IMG/VR virus record: IMGVR_UViG_3300027659_000217
Location: 1-23,086 of that record
Direction: 5' to 3' (one strand)
DNA: 23,086 nucleotides
From: a virus
The notes beneath the pieces were generated by a model. It was not told the DNA's origin, searched no databases, and was given only the letters and a program-made list of their open reading frames with translations. The position numbers and the translations under genes were made by a program. Positions 12,464-20,744 of this stretch are shown here, one piece after another. The stretch's first letter is position 1. Each line of letters starts with the position of its first letter.

Positions 12464-12846
12464 TATACACCAAATTTATTTTTCTTTGGTTTAGCTACGG
12501 GACTTACTTTATTAGTGCTTTTTAATTCTTGACTTTTCAAATCGCCATTGTTTAAATCTTGGTAATGACTGCCCACTGCATCAAACGCATGTACTAACAT
12601 CCTTTGTTCTTCTGGGGTATACGGAAAAGCTAAATTATTTCTGCCTGCCCAAGATTCTGAATCAACTGTGGGTGCCAGTGGGTCGATTCCGTCGGCTGCG
12701 GCCACAGCCATCATAACACGATTTAACTCATATACTCTGTCAGCAAACTTCTCATCTCGAAATTTATCGAGACCCACTGTTGCTTGTTGGAGTCGCGAAG
12801 GAAGTTTTCCCTCTTTGTCTTCTAAGATTATATCTTTTATTTTCAT
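12463..12846 (-). CDS. conserved protein with capsid-targeting-like N-terminus, 127 aa
   Basis: A 127-aa protein. The N-terminus MKIKDIILE/D resembles T4 capsid-targeting sequences, which are cut by the prohead protease after (I/L)-x-E. The body (LPSRLQQATVGLDKF; YELNRVMMAVAAADG; SWAGRNNLAFPYTPEEQRML) and the tail (SQELKSTNKVSPVAKPKKNK) match hypothetical proteins I recall from T4-like cyanophages. The ATG follows the stop of the 342-aa gene directly, and the next gene overlaps its stop, so it is part of the late operon. It could be an internal head protein; the function is unknown. Confidence 0.78.
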   Translation of the reverse strand: MKIKDIILEDKEGKLPSRLQQATVGLDKFRDEKFADRVYELNRVMMAVAAADGIDPLAPTVDSESWAGRNNLAFPYTPEEQRMLVHAFDAVGSHYQDLNNGDLKSQELKSTNKVSPVAKPKKNKFGV

Positions 12847-13875
12847 TTACCAAGCCCTGCAAGACCAATAACGTGCTTTCCATCTCGGCCCTGGGTTAGC
12901 GCAGTTATGTCTGGCTCTAAAGCTCTTACGGCGTTTAGGATTAGATTTTTTAATTTTCATCTTTTTATCGCCAAAGTTTACCTTAACGACATTCCCTTTC
13001 GGACCGCGAACATATACTTTAGATTTTTTAACATCGCCTTGCATGGGCTTACCCAACGACACTTCACGACCCTGATATTTTGCCTCATTATAAACTTGAT
13101 CAGGGTCATCGGTTAAGTATTCTTCTGCCAATTGATCAGCAATTATATCAATAATTTGTTCAAAGTCATCATCCGGGTGTAGTCTAAAATCTATCGAAGC
13201 ATTATCGTACATATCTTGCAATTTTTCCGATACATATGCTTCTTCTGCACCTTGGGGATTAGTTAACACTTGATAAATGTCTTTATCTCCTGATGCTAGA
13301 TCTCTGAAAATCATATCTACTTCGGCCATTCTACTTTCTTCGATGTCAGTTTTATCATCAGCAGGATTTTTTGTTAAAAGTATTTTTCCCTGTAATTCTG
13401 GTCGATTTTTTATAATAGCTAAAGCGTAATTATTGGCTCCGTTCTTCCAATCAAAAACTTTAGGCTGGCCTTTTTGCGAATAAATTTTTCCATCAATCTT
13501 AATGTACCAAGGCCCGCGATCTCTATCCATTTGTTGTTGGCGAAGTTTGCGTTCAAAGTCGGGATCATCTTCGTGGCCTAGCTCATGTTGAAGTTCTTGA
13601 CGTTTAAATTCACGTTTGCTCAGATCCATTTGGCGTTGTTGATCTCTTTCATAGTCCATGGGATTATAATAATTTGCCTCATTTAAATTAACTGATTCAA
13701 ATAATGCTCCACTAACATTTAATAGTGCCATAGCTTTTTCATCAGCTTCTACAATGACGCCATCTGGCATGAAACCAACAATACCAGTTTCAATTACTAA
13801 ATTGCCTAACTCAATATCAAAACTATCTCCTAGTTTAATAATATTTTGTTCGATGATGACATCACGTATTTTCAT
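12847..13875 (-). CDS. putative internal head protein with Cys-containing C-terminal motif, 342 aa
   Basis: A 342-aa charged protein. The N-terminus MKIRDVIIE/Q looks like a capsid-targeting sequence, and further (I/L)-x-E/(A,S)-type sites occur at VIVE/A (43/44), LFE/S (59/60) and LNE/A (65/66). The middle is a charged helix (YERDQQRQMDLSKREFKRQE). A predicted globular part follows, with WYIKIDGKIYSQKGQPKVFD. The C-terminal 45 residues are highly basic with a characteristic RRKSFRARHNC...YWSCR motif, two Cys and one His, possibly metal- or DNA-binding, which I recall at the C-termini of several cyanophage proteins. The start overlaps the previous stop (ATGA). It was probably packaged with DNA or part of the core. 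Confidence 0.75.
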   Translation of the reverse strand: MKIRDVIIEQNIIKLGDSFDIELGNLVIETGIVGFMPDGVIVEADEKAMALLNVSGALFESVNLNEANYYNPMDYERDQQRQMDLSKREFKRQELQHELGHEDDPDFERKLRQQQMDRDRGPWYIKIDGKIYSQKGQPKVFDWKNGANNYALAIIKNRPELQGKILLTKNPADDKTDIEESRMAEVDMIFRDLASGDKDIYQVLTNPQGAEEAYVSEKLQDMYDNASIDFRLHPDDDFEQIIDIIADQLAEEYLTDDPDQVYNEAKYQGREVSLGKPMQGDVKKSKVYVRGPKGNVVKVNFGDKKMKIKKSNPKRRKSFRARHNCANPGPRWKARYWSCRAW

Positions 13876-16274
13876 TTTTTTACCTTAATAGTTTCGTATT
13901 CTTTAATCAACTTTAAACTCATGCTTTCTTTCATAGCTTGAGGATTGTCACCAAATTGATAACCATGGGGAGTCATTTTCTTTTCTTTACCAGCCACATC
14001 CCCATCTCCGCCTTTTGTTTGTGCCTGCACGGGCATAACATGTTCGTCTGGAGTAGTGCTTGCATGATAACGTTCGTCCTTGGCTTCTTTAGTAGCTATA
14101 GGATCTTTTTCTCCAGGAGGAGCAGGCATCATTGAACCTAATTTTTTGGCTTGATCTACACTGGTAGCAGTGCTTGGATTTGGAACTACTTTTAAATTTT
14201 CTTTAGTAGCGATAGGATCTTTTTCTCCAGCTGGAGCAGGCATCATTGACCCTAATTTTTTGGCTTGATCTGCACTGCTAGCAGTGCTTGGATTTGGAAC
14301 TACTTTTAAATTTTCCTCGACGTCTTCTTCGCCTATTTTATATGCTAGATTAGGTTCTTTTCCATTTTGTTGTGGGAATTGGGCGCCAATTTTTTTTGCC
14401 TGTTCAATACTAGATGCCCCAGCTGGGTTTGCACGAACTTCTAAATTTTCCTCAACTTCTTCATCGTCGTCTGTACTAACAACCAGTACACCTTCTGGTT
14501 CGGTCCGATCAGCTTCGTGATTTCCGCCCATACCTGCTAATTTTAACATTTGCATTAGTTCTGTTGCAGAATTTCCGTCAGCAGTAATAGTGACACTCTT
14601 AGTACCATCGCTGCTCATATTGGTACTGACATTCATTCGACCTTCTTGTTCATGTTGTCCCATCATGCCGTTGCCCATTGCACTCATACCGCATTCATCT
14701 AATTGGGTGTCTTCTAATATTTTAATGCCAGCAATGCGAAGCATTTGTAATAGTTCTTCACCTTCTTTAACAGGATAAGTTTTGCCACCTACCTTAATAG
14801 TTTCGCCAGGTTGCACACCGTCAGCTTTGGCTTTTGCAACTGCGCCGCCAAATGCATTACCTTCTTCCATATCAGCTTCGTCTACTGGAACTGGAACTGG
14901 TACTCCTTTTTCACCTGATTTAGGTGGTGTACTGGTCCATACCCCGCCTTTAATAGACCCCATTGGAGGTTCTGATTTCGATGGTGCTGGCTTCGACGGT
15001 GTTTTAGGAGCAGGGGATACGCTTCCTCCGTCTATGTTTTGCGGAACCGGTACGTTAGGTTGTCCTTTTTTTGGAGGATTACTTGTCCATACTCCACCTT
15101 GAATACTACCTTCAATAATATCTCTGAATGTTTCAACAATCATTTTATTAATAGTAGTAGAATCTTTCGACACACTTTCAAATTGTGATTTCTTAGGACG
15201 ACCGCGACTGCGCTTTACTTGCTCACCATCGCTGCCTGTTTCTGTTTCACCAGTTTTACGATCGTACCGGCGTGTATGCTTTATACCGCTGGCAGTTTTT
15301 TCAATTTCACCTTTAGCACCTTGACGTTTTTCGCCTGTCTTCATATCATTACTACGATTGGCAACAGCCTTCATCATATCGTCCCAACCTTCAACGATTT
15401 GTTCTTTGGTAAAGCCTGCTTCCATCATGGCTTTTATTGCTTCTTCTACTTTGCCTTTATTATGTGCTTTCCAAGCAGCACCATATGCTTTACTTTTTTC
15501 TGTCTTAGTTACTTTACCGTCTTTGGCATAACCTTTTTTGATATGCTTGACCATACGCTCTGCTTTAGCTCCTGGCGGTGCAACTTCTTGTACTTTCTTA
15601 GACTTAGCATCTTTAGCAGCTTTTTTCATTGGCTCATCTTTGTTGCCATCTTTGTCTAAGTCGATATAGTCTGGTTTAGCAGCTTCGTCCATCTTGTCGT
15701 GTTTAGCACGAATCTTAGCCATTGTTTCTTTGCTGGCACCATCGCGGCCTGCTTTTTGAAGGGCTTTCATTCCTTGCTCGCCGTATTTCTTTTTGCCTAA
15801 ATAAGCTTGTAGACCCGATTCTTCAACTTCGCCTTCTGACATATCTTTTTTATTTTCAGCCGAATCATTGTCTGCTTTTAGTTTTACATCTGAAGGAGTT
15901 AACTTTTTACTTGGGTCCAATGTAACAGATAATCTTTTTCCTTGTGGTGCAGTGGCTTTAAAACCAGTAGCAGTTGATTGTACATGACCCGACTGCTCGC
16001 CTAATTTCTTACCAGCAGCAGCAGCTTTTTGAAATTTTTCTTTACCGTACTTCTTACGACCGATACTGGCAGCAACTGCTTCTGGATTGTCTGCTCCACC
16101 TTTTTTAACAGCGGCCACCGTCTTTTTAAAGCCCATGTACTTTTCTGATAGTACTTGATCCATATTTTCTTGTAATCGTGTCTTGGCCTTAGGCTGTGTT
16201 TGTGTAGCAGGCTGTTGTGGCTCTTGAGCTACTTTATTAAAATTATTTAGAATAGTATAAATGTTATTGCTCAT
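13872..16274 (-). CDS. large low-complexity repeat protein, 800 aa, putative internal/scaffold protein
   Basis: An 800-aa hydrophilic protein with little predicted globular fold. The N-terminal third is Lys/Ala-rich with two related motifs (IGRKKYGKEKFQKA at 71-84; LGKKKYGEQGMKAL at 159-172) and an EF-hand-like DLDKDGNKDE at 205-214. The middle repeats GGVWTSxPPKxG twice. The C-terminal part has an almost exact 38-aa tandem repeat (14087-14314 in DNA) containing NLKVVPNPST, with a third diverged copy upstream of it in the protein. Sites such as LQE/N and LSE/K could be prohead protease targets. It is probably a packaged internal or core protein; function unproven. It starts just after the preceding gene and overlaps the next (ATGA). 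Confidence 0.75.
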   Translation of the reverse strand: MSNNIYTILNNFNKVAQEPQQPATQTQPKAKTRLQENMDQVLSEKYMGFKKTVAAVKKGGADNPEAVAASIGRKKYGKEKFQKAAAAGKKLGEQSGHVQSTATGFKATAPQGKRLSVTLDPSKKLTPSDVKLKADNDSAENKKDMSEGEVEESGLQAYLGKKKYGEQGMKALQKAGRDGASKETMAKIRAKHDKMDEAAKPDYIDLDKDGNKDEPMKKAAKDAKSKKVQEVAPPGAKAERMVKHIKKGYAKDGKVTKTEKSKAYGAAWKAHNKGKVEEAIKAMMEAGFTKEQIVEGWDDMMKAVANRSNDMKTGEKRQGAKGEIEKTASGIKHTRRYDRKTGETETGSDGEQVKRSRGRPKKSQFESVSKDSTTINKMIVETFRDIIEGSIQGGVWTSNPPKKGQPNVPVPQNIDGGSVSPAPKTPSKPAPSKSEPPMGSIKGGVWTSTPPKSGEKGVPVPVPVDEADMEEGNAFGGAVAKAKADGVQPGETIKVGGKTYPVKEGEELLQMLRIAGIKILEDTQLDECGMSAMGNGMMGQHEQEGRMNVSTNMSSDGTKSVTITADGNSATELMQMLKLAGMGGNHEADRTEPEGVLVVSTDDDEEVEENLEVRANPAGASSIEQAKKIGAQFPQQNGKEPNLAYKIGEEDVEENLKVVPNPSTASSADQAKKLGSMMPAPAGEKDPIATKENLKVVPNPSTATSVDQAKKLGSMMPAPPGEKDPIATKEAKDERYHASTTPDEHVMPVQAQTKGGDGDVAGKEKKMTPHGYQFGDNPQAMKESMSLKLIKEYETIKVKK
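14087..14314. repeat. two tandem 114-bp direct repeats
   Basis: Copies 14087-14200 and 14201-14314 are in register, differ at only a handful of bases, and keep the reading frame (38 codons each). They encode the segment NLKVVPNPSTA..., QAKKLGSMMPAP.GEKDPIATKE. Near-identity implies recent duplication or gene conversion. A diverged relative lies at about 14335-14455. Confidence 0.85.
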
Positions 16275-16276
16275 GA

Positions 16277-16921
16277 TTATTTTCCGTTTCCTGCTTTCAT
16301 ACCACGTGGGTTAATTATTTTATTTTTGTGTGTACCGATTGGACTTGCGCTGCCTTGCGGCAATTCGTTGGTTGTTTTTGCTACAGGTGTTTTGCCTCCA
16401 GCAGTTTCGGGATATTGGTATTTTCTAGTTTCTTCTAATTCTTTAATTAAATTAGGTATACGTGCATCACCTACTAAAGCTTCCCCATCTTTGCCGGGGC
16501 GCTCTCTTTCCATGTTATCTTGTAATAACACAGATTCTCCTGGTTTACCGCCAATGTTACTTTGCTCTAACCCTTCTTTGGCAGCTTCATACGGACTATT
16601 TTTAGGAGTAACTTTAATACAAGATAAATTGATTCCTGCACGTTCTGCAATTAATACTTTGACTTGTTCGTCATTACAAGGATAGTGAAAACTTGCATCC
16701 ATGATATGAATTTCAACAGGTCCCATATTAGGAAATTCTGGATTTTCTTGAATTGGCAAACGCTTAGGTTTGGTGATAGAATCTAATTTATATGCCTCTA
16801 AAACAGTTTTAATTTTTCCTATCAGATCGTCTGGAAGTTCGCAGGCCAATCTGATTCTGAAATCAAACGTTTTATGACTTTCTGTGAGATAAGCTTTAAA
16901 CGATTTCATTTTAATTCCCAT
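16277..16921 (-). CDS. putative internal head protein, about 214 aa, capsid-targeting-like N-terminus
   Basis: A longer frame starts at 16948, but the late octamer (16929-16936) lies inside it. The first ATG after the octamer, 7 nt downstream at 16921, is therefore preferred and fits the leaderless pattern. A further ATG at 16909 begins MKSFKAYLTE/S, strikingly like the T4 internal-protein leader MKTYQEFIAE/A that is cut by the prohead protease. The body has FDFRIRLACELPDDLIGKI and KRLPIQENPEFPNMGPVEIH, mixed alpha/beta, then a Pro/Gly-rich tail (QGSASPIGTHKNKI). The function is unknown; packaging into the head is inferred. It lies directly after the small terminase gene. Confidence 0.75.
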   Translation of the reverse strand: MGIKMKSFKAYLTESHKTFDFRIRLACELPDDLIGKIKTVLEAYKLDSITKPKRLPIQENPEFPNMGPVEIHIMDASFHYPCNDEQVKVLIAERAGINLSCIKVTPKNSPYEAAKEGLEQSNIGGKPGESVLLQDNMERERPGKDGEALVGDARIPNLIKELEETRKYQYPETAGGKTPVAKTTNELPQGSASPIGTHKNKIINPRGMKAGNGK

Positions 16922-16928
16922 TATACGA

Positions 16929-16936
16929 TATTTATT
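16929..16936 (-). promoter_or_regulatory. T4-type late promoter octamer (AATAAATA)
   Basis: The minus strand reads AATAAATA just after the gp16 stop, 7 nt before the ATG at 16921. It would drive the internal-protein operon downstream. Confidence 0.65.
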
Positions 16937-16951
16937 AAAATTTGGCAATTA

Positions 16952-17437
16952 TTACTTGGGTTTGTTTAATATCTGGGCCAGTAAAGCATTTCGATCTAAT
17001 ACTACACCTTGCCCTTCAATTGGTTCACCCACAGCACCATCTTGTTTTAATTGATGGTCCAACCTCATTTTTTTAAGTTGCAAATCGACCATTTTTAATT
17101 TTTTATCCAATTTGGCCTGTTTTGCTGTAATTGCATGACCTAGTAACACTCCAGCTGTTTGAAACACCTGCCCACTGAATCTTGCTTCCATGTTCATCCC
17201 TAAATCCATTAGATCATTGAACTTGTCTTTAGCAAGAGTGGCCAGCTCATCCATTTCTTGATCACTGGCATCTAATCCTTTAACATGTGGCAATGCTTCA
17301 TCTATTTTGTCGATGGCTTTGTCAATATCTGCAAATACTGCTTTTTTTTCTTCAAGAGCAGCCGAAGCTTGTTCCTGAGTTAAATCTTCGGGAATGTTAT
17401 CTGGCAGATTGAATAATTCTTCTAATTTTCGTGTCAT
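16952..17437 (-). CDS. gp16: gp16, small terminase subunit
   Basis: The small terminase forms a ring that recognises or stimulates DNA packaging by gp17. The 161-aa protein is almost all helical, as in T4 gp16 (164 aa). The N-terminal motif LEELFNLPD matches cyanophage small terminases. A long helical hairpin (FSGQVFQTAGVLLGHAITAKQAKLDKK, residues about 88-114, continued as a coiled coil by LKMVDLQLKKMRLDHQL) fits the oligomerisation core. A short C-terminal tail (LAQILNKPK) would contact the motor. A late octamer 8 nt before the ATG gives a near-leaderless message. Unlike T4, the large-subunit gene is not adjacent but about 5.3 kb downstream. Confidence 0.8.
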   Translation of the reverse strand: MTRKLEELFNLPDNIPEDLTQEQASAALEEKKAVFADIDKAIDKIDEALPHVKGLDASDQEMDELATLAKDKFNDLMDLGMNMEARFSGQVFQTAGVLLGHAITAKQAKLDKKLKMVDLQLKKMRLDHQLKQDGAVGEPIEGQGVVLDRNALLAQILNKPK

Positions 17438-17440
17438 AGT

Positions 17441-17456
17441 AACGGTATTTACCGTT
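17441..17456. promoter_or_regulatory. late promoter inside a perfect inverted repeat
   Basis: The sequence AACGGTATTTACCGTT is an inverted repeat (AACGGT/ACCGTT around ATTT). The minus strand contains the late octamer GGTAAATA at 17453-17446, 8 nt before the gp16 ATG, and it overlaps the 3' end of gene 4. It may also act as a weak hairpin at the end of the gene 4 message. Confidence 0.5.
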
Positions 17457-17883
17457 TTTTACTACCAGCAAAAATATCGGTTTCGTTGACTACTCTGAAT
17501 GTTAACCCTTGTGCGGCACAGAATTTTCTTGCGGCGTCCCATTTATACATATTAAGAGCCACTGCTGCTTTATCTCTTATACTCTTTGCAGCTTCCATTG
17601 TTGTTTCCTTAGTTGGCTTAACTTCAATTACTTCACCATGTCTTTTACCGTTTTTATCAACATAAATGATTAAAAAATCAGGAACATAAATTGTATTTTT
17701 TCCAGTAAATGGATTTTTATAATTAACATGGATAGCTTCGCTGGCCCATTGTACTACTGCGGGATTGTTATCACAAAATCTCATAAAAGCAAATTCCCAA
17801 CTTGACCTATATGTTGGCTCTCGCTTTCCAACATATTTGGCAGGATTTTGTACTGTGTATTTTCCCTGACTATACTTGCTCAT
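17449..17883 (-). CDS. gp4: gp4, head completion protein
   Basis: T4 gp4 acts late in head maturation, stabilising the DNA-filled head before tail joining. The 144-aa protein aligns by eye with T4 gp4 (about 150 aa) along most of its length: KYSQGKYTVQNPAKYVGK, YRSSWEFAFMRFCDN, the NPFTGKNTIYVPDF segment, and KRDK-like SIRDKAAVALNMYKWDAA. It carries a PD-(D/E)XK-type layout, with Pro68-Asp69 and Glu87-x-Lys89 (VIEVKP), and Glu30 upstream. The family is therefore nuclease-fold, although cutting is not established here. The start overlaps the preceding stop (ATGA). The late octamer for gp16 lies within its 3' end. Confidence 0.92.
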   Translation of the reverse strand: MSKYSQGKYTVQNPAKYVGKREPTYRSSWEFAFMRFCDNNPAVVQWASEAIHVNYKNPFTGKNTIYVPDFLIIYVDKNGKRHGEVIEVKPTKETTMEAAKSIRDKAAVALNMYKWDAARKFCAAQGLTFRVVNETDIFAGSKKR

Positions 17884-18290
17884 GACACAATAGATCTAGT
17901 TACATAAGAATTTGTTGTCGGTTGCTGCTTTATACCAAGATAGCTGGTGTTGACTCTAGAAACATTTAGATATAAAGCCAATGCCGCCGATAAGTCCGCC
18001 GAGGACATACTTTGAAAAGAATTAAGAACTGTTAACGGATCTTCTCTCTGTGCCTGTGCAGTTTCTATTACTGCTTGCACCAGTATTTTCGCACTTTCAA
18101 TATTATCGGTCTGCTGTTGAAAATAACTCAATATAGCATCATTGATATTTTGATTTAATTCCAAAGAAGGGTCAAAATAATTGTTAAAATATTTTGTAGT
18201 TTTAGTCAATCCCGAACTATTAAGATTTGTCGGGCCCGACACTTGTAATTGACTTAATTGATCCATACTGTTATTATCCAAAGAAATCAC
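17880..18290 (-). CDS. virion-associated protein of unknown function, 136 aa
   Basis: A protein of up to 136 aa, soluble and helical (NQNINDAILSYFQQQTDNIESAKILVQAVIETAQAQRED), with Ser/Gln/Asn-rich ends. The frame begins at GTG (18290), overlapping the end of the 821-aa gene by 17 nt; an in-frame ATG at 18269 (MDQLSQLQV) lies just past that stop and is an equally likely start. No Shine-Dalgarno decides between them. The position between a tail-type protein and head-completion gp4 suggests a structural or connector role. It does not resemble T4 gp53, which neighbours gene 4 in T4. Unknown function. Confidence 0.72.
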   Translation of the reverse strand: MISLDNNSMDQLSQLQVSGPTNLNSSGLTKTTKYFNNYFDPSLELNQNINDAILSYFQQQTDNIESAKILVQAVIETAQAQREDPLTVLNSFQSMSSADLSAALALYLNVSRVNTSYLGIKQQPTTNSYVTRSIVS

Positions 18291-20739
18291 CTAAACTTTT
18301 TTGATATTCCAAAATATCTAAATCACTGGGGCCGCTTAAATCGACACCATTTGCCACGTCTTGTGCCACTATATCATTTACGCCATCAATTGCTAATTTA
18401 TTCATTTCATTCCATTGATCTTCTGTGAGTGCTGCAGGTTGAAGCGACGGGTCTCCATAGTACACATATTCTCCCGAACCAGTGTATATTGGATTTCCGC
18501 TACCATCTGTCCATATACCACCATACGGTGCCTCCACAGCAGCCGAGTCTATATTTTGTCCTGGCGGCTTGTTGAAGAAGCTTAATAGGCCAGTGTCATT
18601 TGATCCTGGGGTCACTGTTTCTTTACCGTCTGTACTAATAGCGCGAACCGTTCCATCTTTATACACAAACAATGAAGACCCGTCATCAAATATTTGTTTA
18701 GATACAGTATTATCCAATGGTTTAGTTGCATCGTATCCGCCTGATCCGGTCCATGTACTTGCAACGTTTCTAATTTGTCCTGATGCGGGGTCAAATCCTT
18801 GTGTTATTGCGCCTGTTGCTTTATTAATTACAACTTGTAATCCGTTATTAACCGCACGACCCACGGCTGCCCCTGTTGCTGTAGCCACTGCGCCAGACAC
18901 AACCCGACCAATAACAGAATTTCCTAGACCGGTTTTGTTCAATGCATTATTTAAGCTCAGACCTGCATATAATCCTACACCAGCGCCAGTTGCCCCTGCA
19001 AGAGTATTAGTAAATAGTGCAGTTGTGCTATTTCCCACAGTGTATATTAACCCAGTTGTAGGATCTGTTCTATATTGAACACTGTTTGCCGGTGATACAA
19101 CTCCCTGTGCTGCTAGAGTTCGCGAGTCAATTGGATTTGTATTAATATTTTGATTTGGTAATCCTATGACGTTATTACTGTTTGAACCTGGAATAACTTG
19201 TAAAGTGTTACCTGTTACTGAATCATATCTGACTTGTGTTCCGTCGCGGTATTGATTAACAATAATTTCTTGACCTGATGGATCTGTAACTGTTTGTGCA
19301 TACAATAAATTTTCACTTAAGTTGCTGGGATTATAGCTGCCTGACTGTGTGCCAGATACCTGTATCCTGGATATTGGATTACCTTGACTATCGTAATAAA
19401 CAGCAGTAGAAGTTCCGGTAATTGGCTGCAATGAAGAAGAATTTACAATCACTCGACCTGTATTGTCTACCACGTCTGTTACAGCAGTACCGCCGACAGT
19501 TGGGGGGAATATGCCACTTACTGCGCTATCGATTCCTCGATTTATTTGAGAACTTACATAGTTTATTCCGCCATTTACTGCATTAACAGCAGCTCCTGTT
19601 ATTGCACCAACAGCACTGCCTGCTATAGTTGCGCCAAAATTAGGCACAGTGCTAGCATAAGGATAATTTCCTATTGCTCCGCCAGATACGACTCCTGACC
19701 CGTTAATACCAGCTGGGCCGCCACCTAATGTAGGAAATATATAATTCAATCCTTGATTAACTGCACTGTTAAGAATACCAACACCCGCTGAGCCCAAAGT
19801 TGTTCCAACCACTGTTTTAAGATTTACATTTTTTAAATTATTATATAATCTAAACATAGACAATAGACTAGACAACGGACCGCCAGCACCATTTGATCCA
19901 TCTGGTTTTCTAAGATCTTTGGGAACTGAATCAACTACACCTAAAAATCCTGCATCTGTGTAGATATTAGTTACACTAGTGCTAATTGGGCTACTAGCAT
20001 TATCATAATGCAATAACGAAAAACCGTCTACGCTAACTGGGTTTACGAACCCTGTAAAATATTTGACTGTTTCATACGTCACCGTCATTTTGTTTTCCAT
20101 TAAACTTCTATCATTTGAAGAATCATGTTCACCGTGTTGCCAACCTGTTATGATAGGATTGATTAAAAGGTACTCAGTAAATCGTTTATTGTGTAAACTA
20201 AAAATTCTGATATTTTTTATAAAATTCGGTACCGAACTGTTTCTTGGGCTATACCCCCACCCAATTTTGCTTCTTGGCACGTACTTCGCTGGTCGGGAAT
20301 AATCATTTACACCATAATCACTGTCTCTATAGTAATACGTATAATAATCATTCCAAAAATTTGTAATTACATCTGCTGCATCATCATGAAAAGTAAAGTT
20401 AACTGGTTCATATTGAATATTAGTTTGTACAATATTTTTTCTATTATATGCATTCAGAGTCTTAGTACCTATGCTAAATTTTGGTAATTCAACTCTTTTA
20501 ACTAACATCCCAGTTTCTAAATTTTGGAATCTATCAGCAAAACTTAAAACTCCCCCAAGAAACCCACTACCCAACTGAGTTTGACTTGGATCTATATTAA
20601 TTACAACATAATATAAAAAACTTTGTTTGGGTGCTAATCTATATGTATCTGTAACAAACAATTTAGTTGCATGATCATACGGATGTGTGAACGTCCCTTT
20701 AGCTAAAGGTTTTAAATCAGCGTTATATAGTGAGGCCAT
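18274..20739 (-). CDS. large virion protein with tail-tube-like N-terminal domain, 821 aa
   Basis: An 821-aa protein with no close T4 equivalent that I recognise. Residues about 79-135 (LVKRVELPKFSIGTKTLNAY, NRKNIVQTNIQYEPVNFTFHDD) read like the tail-tube fold shared by T4 gp19, gp48 and gp54, so it may be a tube-associated or baseplate-cap protein. Residues about 270-430 and 570-640 are Gly/Ala/Val/Ser-rich with GAVTGAAVNAVNGG- and GAVATATGAAVGRAV-type stretches, hydrophobic enough to be membrane-active. The last 100 residues contain WTDGSGNPIYTGSG and acidic segments. A late octamer lies 5 nt before ATG and right after the gp19 terminator. The position after gp18-gp19 supports a tail role. 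Confidence 0.78.
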   Translation of the reverse strand: MASLYNADLKPLAKGTFTHPYDHATKLFVTDTYRLAPKQSFLYYVVINIDPSQTQLGSGFLGGVLSFADRFQNLETGMLVKRVELPKFSIGTKTLNAYNRKNIVQTNIQYEPVNFTFHDDAADVITNFWNDYYTYYYRDSDYGVNDYSRPAKYVPRSKIGWGYSPRNSSVPNFIKNIRIFSLHNKRFTEYLLINPIITGWQHGEHDSSNDRSLMENKMTVTYETVKYFTGFVNPVSVDGFSLLHYDNASSPISTSVTNIYTDAGFLGVVDSVPKDLRKPDGSNGAGGPLSSLLSMFRLYNNLKNVNLKTVVGTTLGSAGVGILNSAVNQGLNYIFPTLGGGPAGINGSGVVSGGAIGNYPYASTVPNFGATIAGSAVGAITGAAVNAVNGGINYVSSQINRGIDSAVSGIFPPTVGGTAVTDVVDNTGRVIVNSSSLQPITGTSTAVYYDSQGNPISRIQVSGTQSGSYNPSNLSENLLYAQTVTDPSGQEIIVNQYRDGTQVRYDSVTGNTLQVIPGSNSNNVIGLPNQNINTNPIDSRTLAAQGVVSPANSVQYRTDPTTGLIYTVGNSTTALFTNTLAGATGAGVGLYAGLSLNNALNKTGLGNSVIGRVVSGAVATATGAAVGRAVNNGLQVVINKATGAITQGFDPASGQIRNVASTWTGSGGYDATKPLDNTVSKQIFDDGSSLFVYKDGTVRAISTDGKETVTPGSNDTGLLSFFNKPPGQNIDSAAVEAPYGGIWTDGSGNPIYTGSGEYVYYGDPSLQPAALTEDQWNEMNKLAIDGVNDIVAQDVANGVDLSGPSDLDILEYQKSLGDFFG

Positions 20740-20744
20740 ACTAA

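Noticed and set aside
15219-15659. 146-codon open frame on the plus strand
   Set aside because: It is antisense to the Lys/Ala-rich part of the 800-aa gene, whose codon composition produces long spurious frames.
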